A stretch of 64,000 nucleotides of DNA, from NCBI RefSeq assembly GCF_007858535.1, contig NZ_CP040174.1:1178001-1242000 (forward strand), given 5' to 3'. The stretch is from Arthrobacter sp. UKPF54-2. GTDB taxonomy: Bacteria > Actinomycetota > Actinomycetes > Actinomycetales > Micrococcaceae. The notes beneath the pieces were generated by a model. It did not search any database and was not told where the DNA came from. It saw nothing but the letters and a program-made list of their open reading frames with translations. Shown here one piece after another: positions 8,990-18,584 of this stretch. Numbering within the stretch: position 1 is the first letter of the stretch; each line of letters starts with the position of its first letter. A program made the position numbers and the translations under genes.

Positions 8990-9640
8990 ATGGTTGAAAT
9001 TACTGCGGCCGAATTGAAGGCCGCCGAAGCTATTTTTGGTGACCGGCTGGATCTGGCCAAGCGCTACGTCGAGCACCTGGCCACGTCCGGGACCGAGCGC
9101 GGCCTGATCGGGCCCCGCGAAGTACCGCGGCTGTGGAGCCGGCATGTCCTCAACTGTGCCGTGATCGAGCGGGAAATCGCCCACGGAAGCCATGTGGCCG
9201 ACGTCGGAAGCGGCGCCGGCCTCCCGGGACTTTGCCTCGCGATTGCGCGTCCGGACCTCGAACTCACCCTGATTGAACCCTTGGAGCGCCGGGTGATCTG
9301 GCTCCAGGAAGTGGTCGATGACCTCGGACTGGACAACGTCACCGTCATGCGGACCAGGGCGGAACTGGCCGTTGGCCAGGTAACAGCCGACGTCGTCACG
9401 GCCCGCGCCGTCTCGGCGCTCTCCAACCTTGCCGGGCTGACCATTCCGCTGCTCGCCGGCAAGGGCGAAGTCGTCGCTATCAAGGGTCGAAGCGCTGGGG
9501 AGGAAATCGAGAAGGCGGCCAAAGTCATCCGCAAACTCGGTGGGGTGGAGACGTCGGTGGTGGTGGTTGGTGAGGATCTCCTCGAGGAACCAACAACCGT
9601 TGTTCGAATCGTTGTGAACAAGCCCCGAAAGATTGCGTAG
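8990..9640 (+). CDS. rsmG: 16S rRNA (guanine-N7) methyltransferase RsmG
   Basis: SAM-dependent methyltransferase that modifies G527 (E. coli numbering) of 16S rRNA; loss gives low-level streptomycin resistance in other bacteria. It has 216 residues from ATG 8990. Motif I is VADVGSGAGLPGL, followed by the acidic LTLIEPLERRV strand and a later TARAVSAL segment typical of RsmG/GidB. The codon before the ATG is TTG and could also be read as a start, with little consequence. The gene lies directly upstream of parA. Confidence 0.96.
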   Translation: MVEITAAELKAAEAIFGDRLDLAKRYVEHLATSGTERGLIGPREVPRLWSRHVLNCAVIEREIAHGSHVADVGSGAGLPGLCLAIARPDLELTLIEPLERRVIWLQEVVDDLGLDNVTVMRTRAELAVGQVTADVVTARAVSALSNLAGLTIPLLAGKGEVVAIKGRSAGEEIEKAAKVIRKLGGVETSVVVVGEDLLEEPTTVVRIVVNKPRKIA

Positions 9641-9726
9641 CACCAGCCCGGTGCCGCCGGTCTTATTAGGGAAGAGGTTAGGCTAGTGATCGGCAGTAAA
9701 CGCCGAATGAGAGTGAGAGTGTCAGA

Positions 9727-10791
9727 GTGAGCAGTAGCGAAGCCTCCACACAACGGATTCCCCCGTTCGTGTCCCTGGGGTCAGCACGTGCCTTCGGGGT
9801 GCCGGCTGTCGCTCACAACGTCCCCTCAAAGCAAACACTTTCGGTTGCCGAATCGGGGTTTGCCAGCGTTTCACGTGAAACTTCCGTTCCCTCTATCGGC
9901 AATGTGCTTGATTCCATCGATGATTCCAGCCCCATTGCCCGCGAACTGGCCCACGAGAACAAGCGCCGCGAGCGGCTGCTGGGACGTGAACTGCCCAAGC
10001 CTGAGAAGACCCGGATCTTCACCGTCTCCAACCAGAAGGGTGGGGTGGGCAAGACCACCACCACCGTCAACATCGCGGCTGCCCTGGCCGCCGCCGGGCT
10101 CAACGTCCTGGTCATCGACATTGACCCGCAGGGCAATGCTTCCACCGCGCTGGGCATTGAACACCACGCCGACGTTGACAGCATCTACGACGTCCTGATC
10201 AACGATGTTCCGCTGCAGGATGTTGTGGCTCCCTGCCCCGACATCGCCAAGCTGATCTGCGCCCCCGCCACGATCCACCTCGCCGGCGCCGAGATCGAAC
10301 TCGTCAGCCTGGTGGCCCGCGAGCAGCGTCTGCGGCGCGCAATCGATGTCTATGCCAAGGAACGTGCTAAGAACGGCGAAGAGCGGCTGGACTACATCTT
10401 CATCGACTGCCCGCCGAGCCTGGGCCTCCTGACGGTCAACGCTTTCTGCGCGGCCAGCGAGGTCCTGATCCCCATCCAGTGCGAGTACTACGCATTGGAG
10501 GGTCTGAGCCAGCTGCTGAAGAACATCGAAATGATCCAGAAGCACCTCAATGCGGACCTGGTGGTCTCCACTATTCTGCTCACGATGTATGACGGGCGCA
10601 CCAACCTCGCCGCCCAGGTGGCAGCCGAGGTACGCGAGCACTTCCCGGAGCAAGTACTTGGCGCTGTGGTTCCGCGCTCGGTACGCATTTCGGAGGCACC
10701 GAGCTACCAGCAGACCGTGATGACCTACGACCCTTCCTCCAGCGGCGCCCTATCCTATTTGGAAGCCGCAGCGGAAATTGCTGAACGTTAG
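9727..10791 (+). CDS. parA: Chromosome-partitioning ATPase ParA
   Basis: Deviant-Walker ATPase that moves ParB-parS complexes and so segregates the new origin. It has 354 residues from GTG 9727. The first 96 residues are a non-conserved extension; the ATPase begins at IFTVSNQKGGVGKT (signature Lys104, Walker A 104-111) and contains FIDCPPSLGLLT. A parS site lies inside the extension, at codons 48-52 (V-S-R-E-T). A TAGGCT at 9679-9684 could be the promoter -10. The stop is 68 bases before parB. Confidence 0.97.
   Translation: MSSSEASTQRIPPFVSLGSARAFGVPAVAHNVPSKQTLSVAESGFASVSRETSVPSIGNVLDSIDDSSPIARELAHENKRRERLLGRELPKPEKTRIFTVSNQKGGVGKTTTTVNIAAALAAAGLNVLVIDIDPQGNASTALGIEHHADVDSIYDVLINDVPLQDVVAPCPDIAKLICAPATIHLAGAEIELVSLVAREQRLRRAIDVYAKERAKNGEERLDYIFIDCPPSLGLLTVNAFCAASEVLIPIQCEYYALEGLSQLLKNIEMIQKHLNADLVVSTILLTMYDGRTNLAAQVAAEVREHFPEQVLGAVVPRSVRISEAPSYQQTVMTYDPSSSGALSYLEAAAEIAER
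9868..9881. other. parS site 1, inside parA codons 48-52
   Basis: Perfect 14-base palindrome GTTTCACGTGAAAC, the ParB binding core known from Bacillus, Streptomyces and corynebacteria. It falls exactly in frame (Val-Ser-Arg-Glu-Thr) in the unconserved N-terminal extension of ParA. Confidence 0.95.
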
Positions 10792-10859
10792 AATCTTCTC
10801 AACAATTGCACTAGCCAGAGCCGGAGTATACCGGGCTCTTCCACCGGAGGGATTTATCC

Positions 10860-12125
10860 ATGAGCGATAAGCGACGCGGCCTTGGCCGTGGACTTGGCGC
10901 GCTGATTCCAAGTTCCGCCTCGGCGAACGCCTCCGGGAACGGTTCCGCCCCGTCCCGGCCCGTGGATCTGTTCTTCCCCGAAGCCAAGAAGCGGACCCCG
11001 GACACTGCGGTAGAGGAGACCGCTGCAGTGGAAGCATTGGATGCGAAGACGACGGCGTCTTCCGCAGCTAGTGATTCAGTAGGGTCTGACCCCCAGGCGA
11101 AGGCAACGGCGTCAAAGCCGGCGGCGAAGGACGCCGTAGCCGCGGGCCCCACGTCGGAGGAAGCTGCGCGTCCTGCCGTCAAGAAGGCACCGGCACGGAA
11201 GCCTGCTGCGTCCAAGACTGATGCCCCGGTCGCTGCACACGAGACCACGGAACCGGCCGCCCCGGCCGCCAGCGACAGTGAGGATAACGGCGTGGACCTG
11301 GTGGAGGTCCCCGGCGTCCGTTTCGCTGAGATCCCCGTCTCGCACATTCACCCGAACCGCAAACAGCCCCGTTCAGTCTTCGATGAGGACGACATGGCGG
11401 AGCTCGTGCACTCCGTTCGTGAAATCGGCGTCCTCCAGCCAATTGTGGTGCGTACCTCAACCGAAGAAGGTGGCGAGCCCTACGAGCTCGTCATGGGTGA
11501 GCGGCGCTGGCGGGCAGTTCAGGCCGCCGGACTGGACACCATCCCGGCAATCGTCCGCGACACGACCGACGACGACCTGCTGCGCGATGCTTTGCTGGAG
11601 AACCTCCACCGCAGCCAGCTGAACCCGCTCGAAGAAGCCGCGGCTTACCAGCAGCTGCTGGAAGACTTCGGTACCACCCACGAACAGCTCGCCGACCGGA
11701 TTGGCCGATCCAGGCCCCAGGTCTCCAACACTCTTCGACTGCTGAAGCTGCCGCCGCTGGTACAGCGTCGGGTTGGTGCCGGCGTTATTTCGGCAGGACA
11801 TGCCCGGGCCCTCCTTGCGCTTCCTGACGCTGCCGCCATGGAGCGCCTTGCCCAGAAGATCGTGGCCGAGGGTATGTCGGTCCGGGCGACTGAGGAAGCG
11901 GTAACGCTGTACCAGAGCCCGGCCGCCGCGACGAAGAACAATATTCCGCGCCCCGGGGCACGGCACGAACGCCTCGACTACCTGGCTTCCTCGCTTTCGG
12001 ACCGCCTGGATACCAACGTCAAGATCTCCCTCGGTGCCCGCAAGGGTCGCGTCAGTATCGAATTCGCAAGCGTTGAGGACCTCAACCGGATTATGGACGT
12101 ACTAACTCCCGGCAACCAGGGCTGA
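10860..12125 (+). CDS. parB: Chromosome-partitioning protein ParB
   Basis: CTP-dependent DNA clamp that loads at parS and spreads to build the partition complex. It has 421 residues. The N-terminus ([16 protein letters not shown]) is the basic ParA-stimulating peptide, followed by about 125 residues of Ala/Pro/Lys-rich linker. The ParB/Srx domain follows with the CTP-binding motif GERRW at 213-217, then the helix-turn-helix (about 273-297, [18 protein letters not shown]) and a C-terminal dimerisation region. The long linker is typical of actinobacteria. Ten parS sites lie within 6.8 kb, and its own terminator contains one. Confidence 0.98.
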   Translation: MSDKRRGLGRGLGALIPSSASANASGNGSAPSRPVDLFFPEAKKRTPDTAVEETAAVEALDAKTTASSAASDSVGSDPQAKATASKPAAKDAVAAGPTSEEAARPAVKKAPARKPAASKTDAPVAAHETTEPAAPAASDSEDNGVDLVEVPGVRFAEIPVSHIHPNRKQPRSVFDEDDMAELVHSVREIGVLQPIVVRTSTEEGGEPYELVMGERRWRAVQAAGLDTIPAIVRDTTDDDLLRDALLENLHRSQLNPLEEAAAYQQLLEDFGTTHEQLADRIGRSRPQVSNTLRLLKLPPLVQRRVGAGVISAGHARALLALPDAAAMERLAQKIVAEGMSVRATEEAVTLYQSPAAATKNNIPRPGARHERLDYLASSLSDRLDTNVKISLGARKGRVSIEFASVEDLNRIMDVLTPGNQG

Positions 12126-12141
12126 ATCGCTGGTTCGACTC

Positions 12142-12179
12142 AAAGCAGGCCCCGTTTCACGTGAAACGGGGCCTGCTTT
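12142..12179 (+). terminator. parB terminator: 38-base perfect palindrome with parS at its centre
   Basis: Seventeen bases after the parB stop, bases 12142-12160 are the exact reverse complement of 12161-12179, and a T-run follows (TTTTTTG). It looks like an intrinsic terminator of parB. The central 14 bases (12154-12167) are a perfect parS. Because the palindrome has no spacer, RNA would need to open a few central bases as a loop. Confidence 0.85.
12154..12167. other. parS site 2, centre of the parB terminator
   Basis: Perfect GTTTCACGTGAAAC extended on both sides by CCC/GGG as part of the terminator palindrome. Confidence 0.95.
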
Positions 12180-12660
12180 TTTGTTATGCCTGACTTCTAG
12201 GCGGCAATCGAAGCTTTTAGAAGCCGATGTTCCGTGTTCTTACGCCACTCTGGGAGCTCCAAAGGGCAGCAAATCTGGGTGTAAAACCTACTACGGTAAG
12301 GCCTTCATCGCATCGATCTTCCGGAGAAGGGTCTTCCCTAAGCGCCCACGAGGCTCTATTTGGCTCGAACCGCGCTCAAGTCCTACCCACGGAAGGCGCA
12401 GAGGGCGCGTGCATGGCCCGCAGGAGCTCCGGTCCGGGTACATCGCCAACCCTGCGCTTGCGTGCGTTTTTGAACCCTAACCAGGCGCTTAGGCCGCGGT
12501 TGGAAGTGCGCGGAGGATGCTGGTGGCGCATAGAGGCGGCGCTCACGGCCATCGGATGGCCGGATCCTTTAGTTCTACTCAGCGCAGATGTCGAGCGCGC
12601 AGAATGGTTCCACGGCTATTTGTGGCACAAGCTAACGTCCGGAGCCTGCATCTTGGGTGA

Positions 12661-12674
12661 GTTTCACGTGAAAC
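12661..12674. other. parS site 3
   Basis: Perfect GTTTCACGTGAAAC, flanked A/A. The following bases (ATCGT) are shared with site 9. Confidence 0.95.
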
Positions 12675-13066
12675 ATCGTCCCTTCACAGCCCCTGAAACC
12701 TCATCCGTGCATTTTGCACCTCAACTGCAGGGCCGGCACACCTGACTTAGTGGGCCGGAAACACTCGTCGGGCGGCGTATCCCACTCCAATGCCTGGCCT
12801 GCGCACAAGGATGCGATCAGGCAGAAACGAGCATTGGGAAGCACATGGGCGCACACAGTCTTTCCGTGAGTCTTAGGGATCTCTCAGGTGGGGGGTAGGT
12901 TCCGCTGAGCCCGCCCAAAGGCATCACGGTCCGTGAAGTCGGGAGTTGGCGTGTGGTTCTTGTCCGTGGTGAGGAACCAGTCGTGTTCCACCTAGGGGCT
13001 GCCCATCCAAGTATCGGAACCTTCGATATGCGGAGATGGCGTCTATTCATGACGGGCACGGTGACT

Positions 13067-13080
13067 GTTTCACGTGAAAC
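13067..13080. other. parS site 4
   Basis: Perfect GTTTCACGTGAAAC, flanked T/T. Confidence 0.95.
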
Positions 13081-14118
13081 TGCAGAGACGTGATCTGGAA
13101 TTCGTGACGCCCCGTTCTTCAGCGAGGGCCGACTCGCAGCACGGTGGGCTGTAGCTCCTGGCCCACTTTGGGGGAACAACCTCGACGTCGCCTGTCGGGC
13201 GGCCAGAGTTGGCGTGTGGGGCCCGAGGCAGCCCCTCCCCTGTGGACGCCTTCGCCATCGCGAGCCAACAGTCTGGAGACGCCACCCACGGCGTCGCAGA
13301 GCGCCGACACAAGGCCAGTGCGGCCGCAGTCTCTTCGCGCTCAGCCCAACGCTCCCGGGTCAGGCGACTGGCGGCCCACGAGAACTCGGGCGCGGCTATG
13401 CCGATTGTTGCCGACTCGAACAGCCGCTGACGGGACAGCCTAGTGCTGCGGGAGAGGATCTCCCTACCGTCCCCCAGCAGCGGGACAGATCGCGGAACAG
13501 ACCAGGCTTCATATTTCGGGACCGCTAGGCCGGGAGTCTCCGCAATTGGTTTACGGCGGTGAACGGAGAGCACGGCTTCGGGAGTCGCGGGACCGTGTAG
13601 CGTGCGCTCAGCGCCGCCTTGACCATGGGGCGGACCACCAAGTGACCGTAGCGGCGCTCCATGGCTCTCGCCCCCCGTTTGGTATCCTCACCACGGGCCG
13701 GTCCAGTCCGTACTCGAAAACTGCGCTGGACGGACGTGAGCGGAGCAACGCCGTGCCACTGGCCATACATTCGCACTCCCCTGCTCGCCGTCCCGCGGGT
13801 GCCTGAGGCCGGGCCCACCGCCCTATGTGAGCCCGCGCGAGTTCCCGTTTGTGACCGCCTCTGATGCCGACCCACGGCCTGGCTGCCAACGTCGTCGCTG
13901 CACTGCTGCCACTGGCCAGCTATCCACTCCGGGGTGACGCCACTGCCCGAACGCTCGGGCGGCACCCCGCCCGGCTGCCGCCCTTCGGTTCATTTGAGCG
14001 AGTTGAACCGCCCTCCAGATGCTCGGCCCTGGGCGTTGCGGGGATCCTCGTCGCAGCCGGAGTGCACTAGAGGAAGGCTCGGCGGCCGTTCCATCCATTG
14101 ATCTCAGCTCGTACGGCC

Positions 14119-14163
14119 GGTGGATACGGCGGTGGATATCCCTGTGGATAACTTTGTGGATTA
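14119..14163. other. DnaA-box-like array with 12-base period
   Basis: GTGGAT recurs at 14120, 14132, 14144 and 14156, exactly 12 bases apart each time. The third copy is a perfect DnaA box, TGTGGATAA at 14143-14151, and the fourth is one mismatch away (TGTGGATTA at 14155-14163). No ORF makes sense of this regularity. It lies 95 bases before a parS site. Confidence 0.65.
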
Positions 14164-14257
14164 AGAGTCATCCTTGTGGTACGGTAACGGGTCCGGGTGA
14201 CATAGTCGAGGGCCTTCATCGACGCCTTGATAACCGTTGCGCATAGTGCGCGGCGAT

Positions 14258-14271
14258 GTTTCACGTGAAAC
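14258..14271. other. parS site 5
   Basis: Perfect GTTTCACGTGAAAC, flanked T/G; the closest parS to the 12-base-period DnaA-box array. Confidence 0.95.
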
Positions 14272-14398
14272 GCGACACCACGCAGTCCCCTATTGGCCGG
14301 AGCCTTCGTATTCGCGCTAGAAATCTACATCACCAGGTTAATTTCAGAAGGTTTTCCCCCGGATGAAATGGAGCATATTGAACTCCCGTCTCATCCAA

Positions 14399-14530
14399 TC
14401 ATCCACAAGGTCACCCCGGACTCGGCAATCGTGAGCCCCATAGCGGACAGGGGGTCAAACGGGCGTGGGAGGGCCTGTGGATAGAGCTGTGTGTAATCTC
14501 TCAGGCGCATGTGGAAAACTATGTGCATAA
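14399..14530. other. Scattered weak DnaA boxes
   Basis: Near-consensus boxes TCATCCACA at 14399-14407, TGTGGATAG at 14476-14484, TGTGGAAAA at 14510-14518 and TGTGCATAA at 14522-14530 follow an AT-richer stretch (about 14300-14410). Each is one or two mismatches from TGTGGATAA. Taken singly they prove little; the clustering next to 14119-14163 is what makes them notable. Confidence 0.45.
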
Positions 14531-15732
14531 GTCCTGCGGAGAAAGGTGCGTCGCGACCCGACCAGGGGCCGTATGCCCGATGAGGCGTCGATGCGACGAG
14601 CCGACATTTTAGGATTACCTGGCCGCAAATTCGCTCGGTCACACCGGAGGAAGGGACTGCCGAAGCCGCGATCGTGTTCGCCGGAACCGAGGGACTGGAC
14701 TCCATTCGGGCTTACCTTGTGCATCACTCAGCAAGACGGTGTCTAGCACTTCCCTCCGTCGGGCACTCCCCGCCGCTGGATCGGCCGCTTGCTGCGTGAC
14801 CCACGTTGACCAGCGGGATCAGCTCACCGTACGGTCGGACCAGCCGACAGCGTCCGTGAACCAGGTTCCGCGGATGGGTTTCCCCTTACCAATCGGGCGG
14901 CGAAGGATCACTGGGCTGTGGGCGGAGGAAGCTGGGTACTGGCAGACTCCCAGGTCTATGAGCCGTGGGAACTGCTGACAGCAGCTGCGCGCGGTGTCGA
15001 CACACAGTGTCTGCTGGCCCCGACCTCAGCGACGAGACAGAGCCCTATGACTGGGCAGACCGAGCTCGGTGGGACCGGCCAGGTCCGGACAGGTGTCAGG
15101 GCGTCGGGGGCAGCGTGCAGGATCCTTACCGGTACACCCTCGTCTCGCTGCGTGGGTGTGGCCGACCTACGAGTCCTGTGACGACTCAGGACCCCTACCC
15201 TGATCGTGGTTCGCAGGACGGTCTAAGTGTTGGTTGTCTCCACTGCAGAAAGCTCACGCCCCACGGCTGGAAGATCTCCCGTAGGCAACTATCGGGAGCC
15301 CGGCCCTATGCCATGAGTTACCTGCCGGCGTGCGAGGGGTCAGTTGAGCGGACGGACGGGGAAAACCCAAGGCCCAGATGTCGTCGTTGAATTGGTGGCT
15401 CCATTCCTGAACCCGTAGCGCTGCTACCTGAGCGCGCTCTTAGCGGGCCTAAAAGATGCCCCGGCTTCATCCCCCGTGGCGCGGTGCCGATGGCCGCTTG
15501 ACCGTCGGAGGCGTAATGAATGACGATCACGAAGCGCCTTCACTGCTGCGATGAGGCTACTGCGTCCCGCCTGTGAATGCTCAGTCGGAAGATTACGCGG
15601 ATCGGAGACGCAAGCCATGTGTTGATCGTCGGCAACGGCCAAGGGGCACCACACAACCGGTAACCGGCAACCAGAGCCTGCAAAAAATGGTGGCCAAATG
15701 CAGTCGACGATCGCCTGCCGCGCTCAACTACC

Positions 15733-15746
15733 GTTTCACGTGAAAC
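15733..15746. other. parS site 6
   Basis: Perfect GTTTCACGTGAAAC, flanked C/A. Confidence 0.95.
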
Positions 15747-16116
15747 ATACATGTCCTGGCGGCGGAAGTTTGTTCGGGGCTTGCATTGCCGCCGCTCTTG
15801 TTCGGGTTGGCACGTTCCGGTTGGCACATCATCTATCGGATTTCGCCGTGGACTGACGGGCTCAGTGCGGCAGACTGCTCCCGCTCTGCCACCAGGGCTG
15901 ACCGGGTGGCCTGCACCGTATGCCGTGTGAAGCACTGTTCGCGACTTGAGCGTCGCCTGGCGTACAAACCGATGAGTTGCGGGAAATTGCGGGCCCAACC
16001 TGGCTCCTGAAGCACAGTATTCGATATCCAACTATCGTTAGTCATGCGGTTCGGCGAGGTGGCAGGCCAAGCCAAGTCGCTGGGAAGTGGGGTGCCAGCT
16101 GCGCTGGACGTCGCAT

Positions 16117-16130
16117 GTTTCACGTGAAAC
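16117..16130. other. parS site 7
   Basis: Perfect GTTTCACGTGAAAC, flanked T/G. Confidence 0.95.
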
Positions 16131-16449
16131 GCTCAAGCTCATCGCCTATTGTCGGACAGCGCGAGCACTAGGCAGTCGGCTTGGGTAGTACGCTGCCAGG
16201 CGGGATTTCGGGGGGCGCAATTTTTTTGGTGAACTTGCCGTTGTCGATGCGTCACAAGATACCCGTATTCAGGCTCATTAGGCTTGTCCGCAGACGCAAC
16301 GGTCCCCCACTGCGGGGGTAGTTGCACCGTACAAAGTGAATGACTTGTGGAGGCGTAGCTCAACCTGACGGTCAACATATACCTCTTCGCCTCGTAATTC
16401 GTCCTGGGAATTCAAACGGATCAGAAAAGAAGACACTGGCGCCGGCCCG

Positions 16450-16463
16450 GTTTCACGTGAAAC
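16450..16463. other. parS site 8 (paired with site 9)
   Basis: Perfect GTTTCACGTGAAAC, flanked G/A. Its centre is 27 bases from that of site 9, the closest pair in the window. Confidence 0.95.
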
Positions 16464-16476
16464 ACTGGCACGCCTT

Positions 16477-16490
16477 GTTTCACGTGAAAC
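16477..16490. other. parS site 9 (full 16-base match)
   Basis: The only copy that is also perfect over the 16-base consensus TGTTTCACGTGAAACA. It is paired with site 8. Confidence 0.95.
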
Positions 16491-16690
16491 ATCGTACAAA
16501 GACGTAGTGCTCTCCGTGGTCGCTCCATTCGACTGGACAGTCAAGAGCAAAGGTGGGGTCGGAGCCGCGCGTCTTTCGGACCACCATCAGCAATTGCAGG
16601 GTGGAGTGGCTTCGATACCCTCGGGGAGCCGCTGGCGACACTAGACCACGTACTGGTTCAGAATGGCCGATCGAAAGACGCGTCCGCCGT

Positions 16691-16704
16691 GTTTCACGTG
16701 AAAC
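16691..16704. other. parS site 10
   Basis: Perfect GTTTCACGTGAAAC, flanked T/C; the last of the cluster, 303 bases before the trxA terminator. Confidence 0.95.
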
Positions 16705-17006
16705 CACACCGTAGATTGGTCGCCGCGTCGCAGCCGCAACAACCTGCTCAGTTGCGCCAAGCCGTCCTAAACTCACCGCCCCTTGCTAAGCGCCCGGTTC
16801 GGAGTTGCTCAGAACCACCGATCGGCACGCCGCAAGCGGTCCCACTGGTCGAGTAGACAAGCGAGGTCCACCAAGGACGCCGGGCAGCCACAATCATACA
16901 AAAAGTGTTGTTCACCCGGCCGCGATTCCCTGGGCAACGCCTGAACGGGTGGGCCGCTCCTGACGCCCCTCCCCTCACTGAGTCCGGAGCATTCAGGGCA
17001 AAAGAA

Positions 17007-17037
17007 TGGCGGCTCCCTCACAATGAGGGAGCCGCCA
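17007..17037 (-). terminator. Rho-independent terminator of trxB-trxA
   Basis: A 14-base perfect stem (17007-17020 with 17024-17037) and a 3-base loop CAA. Read on the minus strand it ends with TTCTTTTGCC, a moderate T-run. It lies 45 bases after the trxA stop and closes the thioredoxin operon. Confidence 0.9.
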
Positions 17038-17082
17038 CGCAGGCAGACCCTGCGAAGGGCCGCCCGGACGAAGATTGCCCGG

Positions 17083-17409
17083 TTAGGACAAGACGTCCGC
17101 GAATTCCTTTTCGAAGAACTGCTTGGGCTTGGCACCGATGACCGTGCTCTTCACTTCCCCGCCCTGGAACAGGTAGACAGCCGGAATGGAGGTGATGCCG
17201 TATTCGGCTGCGATTGCCGGGTTGTCATCAACGTTCACCTTGACAACGTTGACCTTCTCGGCGTATTCGACCGAGATCTCGTCCAGGATGGGGCCGAGCT
17301 TGCGGCAGGGACCGCACCATTCCGCCCAGAAGTCCACGATGACCGGCTTGTCGGCTCCCAGCACATCGGTGCTGAAGCTGGCGTCAGTTACGTCTTTAGC
17401 GTTGCTCAT
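17083..17409 (-). CDS. trxA: Thioredoxin
   Basis: A 108-residue thioredoxin with active site WCGPC (Cys32, Cys35), the preceding VDFWAEW strand and the conserved cis-Pro loop T-S-I-P-A. It reduces protein disulfides in the cytoplasm using electrons from TrxB. ATG 17409 lies 38 bases after the trxB stop, so the two form an operon closed by the terminator at 17007-17037. Confidence 0.97.
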   Translation of the reverse strand: MSNAKDVTDASFSTDVLGADKPVIVDFWAEWCGPCRKLGPILDEISVEYAEKVNVVKVNVDDNPAIAAEYGITSIPAVYLFQGGEVKSTVIGAKPKQFFEKEFADVLS

Positions 17410-17447
17410 AACCTTGTCTCTCTCTTGGGTTGCTTGCCGCGCGCTGA

Positions 17448-18404
17448 TTAGGCGTGGAGGTCTGCGAGGTAGTGCTCGACGTCGAGGGCGGCAACGCAGC
17501 CGGACCCCGAGGCGGTGATGGCCTGGCGGTACGTCGGGTCGATCACGTCGCCGGCGGCAAAGACGCCCTTGATGCTCGTCTTGGAGGTACGACCCTGGAC
17601 GGCGATCGTGCCTTCCGGCGACAGGTCCAGCTTGCCCTTCACCAAGTCGGTGCGGGGATCGTTGCCAATCGCCACGAAGACGCCGGTGACGGCAAGTTCG
17701 GTTTCGGTGCCGTCAACGAGGTTCTTCAACCGGAGGCCGGTGACTTTGTCCCCGCCGAGGACGTCCTCCACCCCGCTGTTCCAGATGAAGTTGATCTTTT
17801 CGTGCGCCAGGGCACGGTCGGCCATGATCTTGGAGGCGCGCAGGGTGTCGCGGCGGTGGACCACCGTGACGGACTTCGCGAACTTGGTGAGGAACAAGGC
17901 CTCTTCCATGGCGGAGTCGCCACCGCCGATGACGGCGATGTCCTGGTCCTTGAAAAAGAAACCGTCGCAGGTTGCACACCAGCTCACGCCGTGTCCCGAG
18001 AGGCGCTTCTCGTTGGGCAGGCCGAGTTCGCGGTAGGCCGATCCGGTCGACAGGATGATGGAGCGGGCCTGGAAGGTCTCCCCCGTCGCGATGGTGACGG
18101 TCTTGATGTCGCCGTCGAGGTCCAGTTCGGTAACGTCCTCAAACTGGATTTCAGTGCCGAAGCGTTCGGCCTGCTTCTCGAAGTTTTCCATCAGGTCCGG
18201 GCCCATGATGCCGTCCGGGAATCCCGGGTAGTTCTCGACGTCGGTGGTGTTCATCAGCTCGCCGCCGGCGGTCACAGAACCGGCCAGCAGCAGCGGCTTC
18301 AGGTTGGCGCGTGCCGTGTACACCGCGGCGGTGTAGCCCGCGGGGCCGGAGCCGACGATGATGACATCACGTACTTCGGACGCGGTGTTTTCTGCGTTGC
18401 TCAC
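17448..18404 (-). CDS. trxB: Thioredoxin-disulfide reductase
   Basis: NADPH-dependent flavoenzyme that reduces thioredoxin. It has 318 residues from GTG 18404, preceded by AAGGAAGAGG. It shows the FAD motif [10 protein letters not shown], redox pair CATC (Cys143, Cys146), the NADPH motif [10 protein letters not shown] and the second FAD motif GVFAAGDV. The in-frame extension upstream to 18458 has no conserved content. Upstream lies the kinase-N-lobe-like membrane protein gene on the same strand, 180 bases away. Confidence 0.97.
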   Translation of the reverse strand: MSNAENTASEVRDVIIVGSGPAGYTAAVYTARANLKPLLLAGSVTAGGELMNTTDVENYPGFPDGIMGPDLMENFEKQAERFGTEIQFEDVTELDLDGDIKTVTIATGETFQARSIILSTGSAYRELGLPNEKRLSGHGVSWCATCDGFFFKDQDIAVIGGGDSAMEEALFLTKFAKSVTVVHRRDTLRASKIMADRALAHEKINFIWNSGVEDVLGGDKVTGLRLKNLVDGTETELAVTGVFVAIGNDPRTDLVKGKLDLSPEGTIAVQGRTSKTSIKGVFAAGDVIDPTYRQAITASGSGCVAALDVEHYLADLHA

Positions 18405-18584
18405 TGAACGGTGAACCTCTTCCTTTGTCGATGCGCCCGCCTGGGTGGCCGGCCACATGGCACAACTACCTTGGAGACACGAATATTCCGCCCTCGCCGC
18501 TCACAGCGAGGGTATCCATAACTACTCAGCGTACCGGTGGGCCGGTAAAGGCTGCTCCCGCCGCCTCCGGGTTACGACCGGCGG

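Larger units (their letters stand above)
12180..17006. other. Gene-free, parS-rich centromere-like region
   Basis: About 4.8 kb between the parB and trxA terminators. Open frames of 60-170 codons exist on both strands, but they overlap one another, lack convincing ribosome binding sites and show no family I recognise. The region holds eight perfect parS sites (12661, 13067, 14258, 15733, 16117, 16450, 16477 and 16691), DnaA-box-like clusters at 14119-14163 and 14399-14530, and an AT-richer patch at about 14300-14410. I read it as a dedicated chromosome-segregation locus. Small RNAs or unrecognised short genes cannot be excluded. Confidence 0.7.

Noticed and set aside
13070..13573. 167-codon open frame on the minus strand in the parS region, with others of 140-165 codons at 13525-13965 and 15540-16031
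   Set aside because: They lack convincing ribosome binding sites or a leaderless-type -10, overlap frames on the other strand, and resemble no family. Long chance frames are normal in high-GC DNA.
9868..16704. CRISPR array interpretation of the repeated GTTTCACGTGAAAC
   Set aside because: Spacing is irregular (27 to 1475 bases), the repeat is a short palindrome known as parS, and no cas genes are present.
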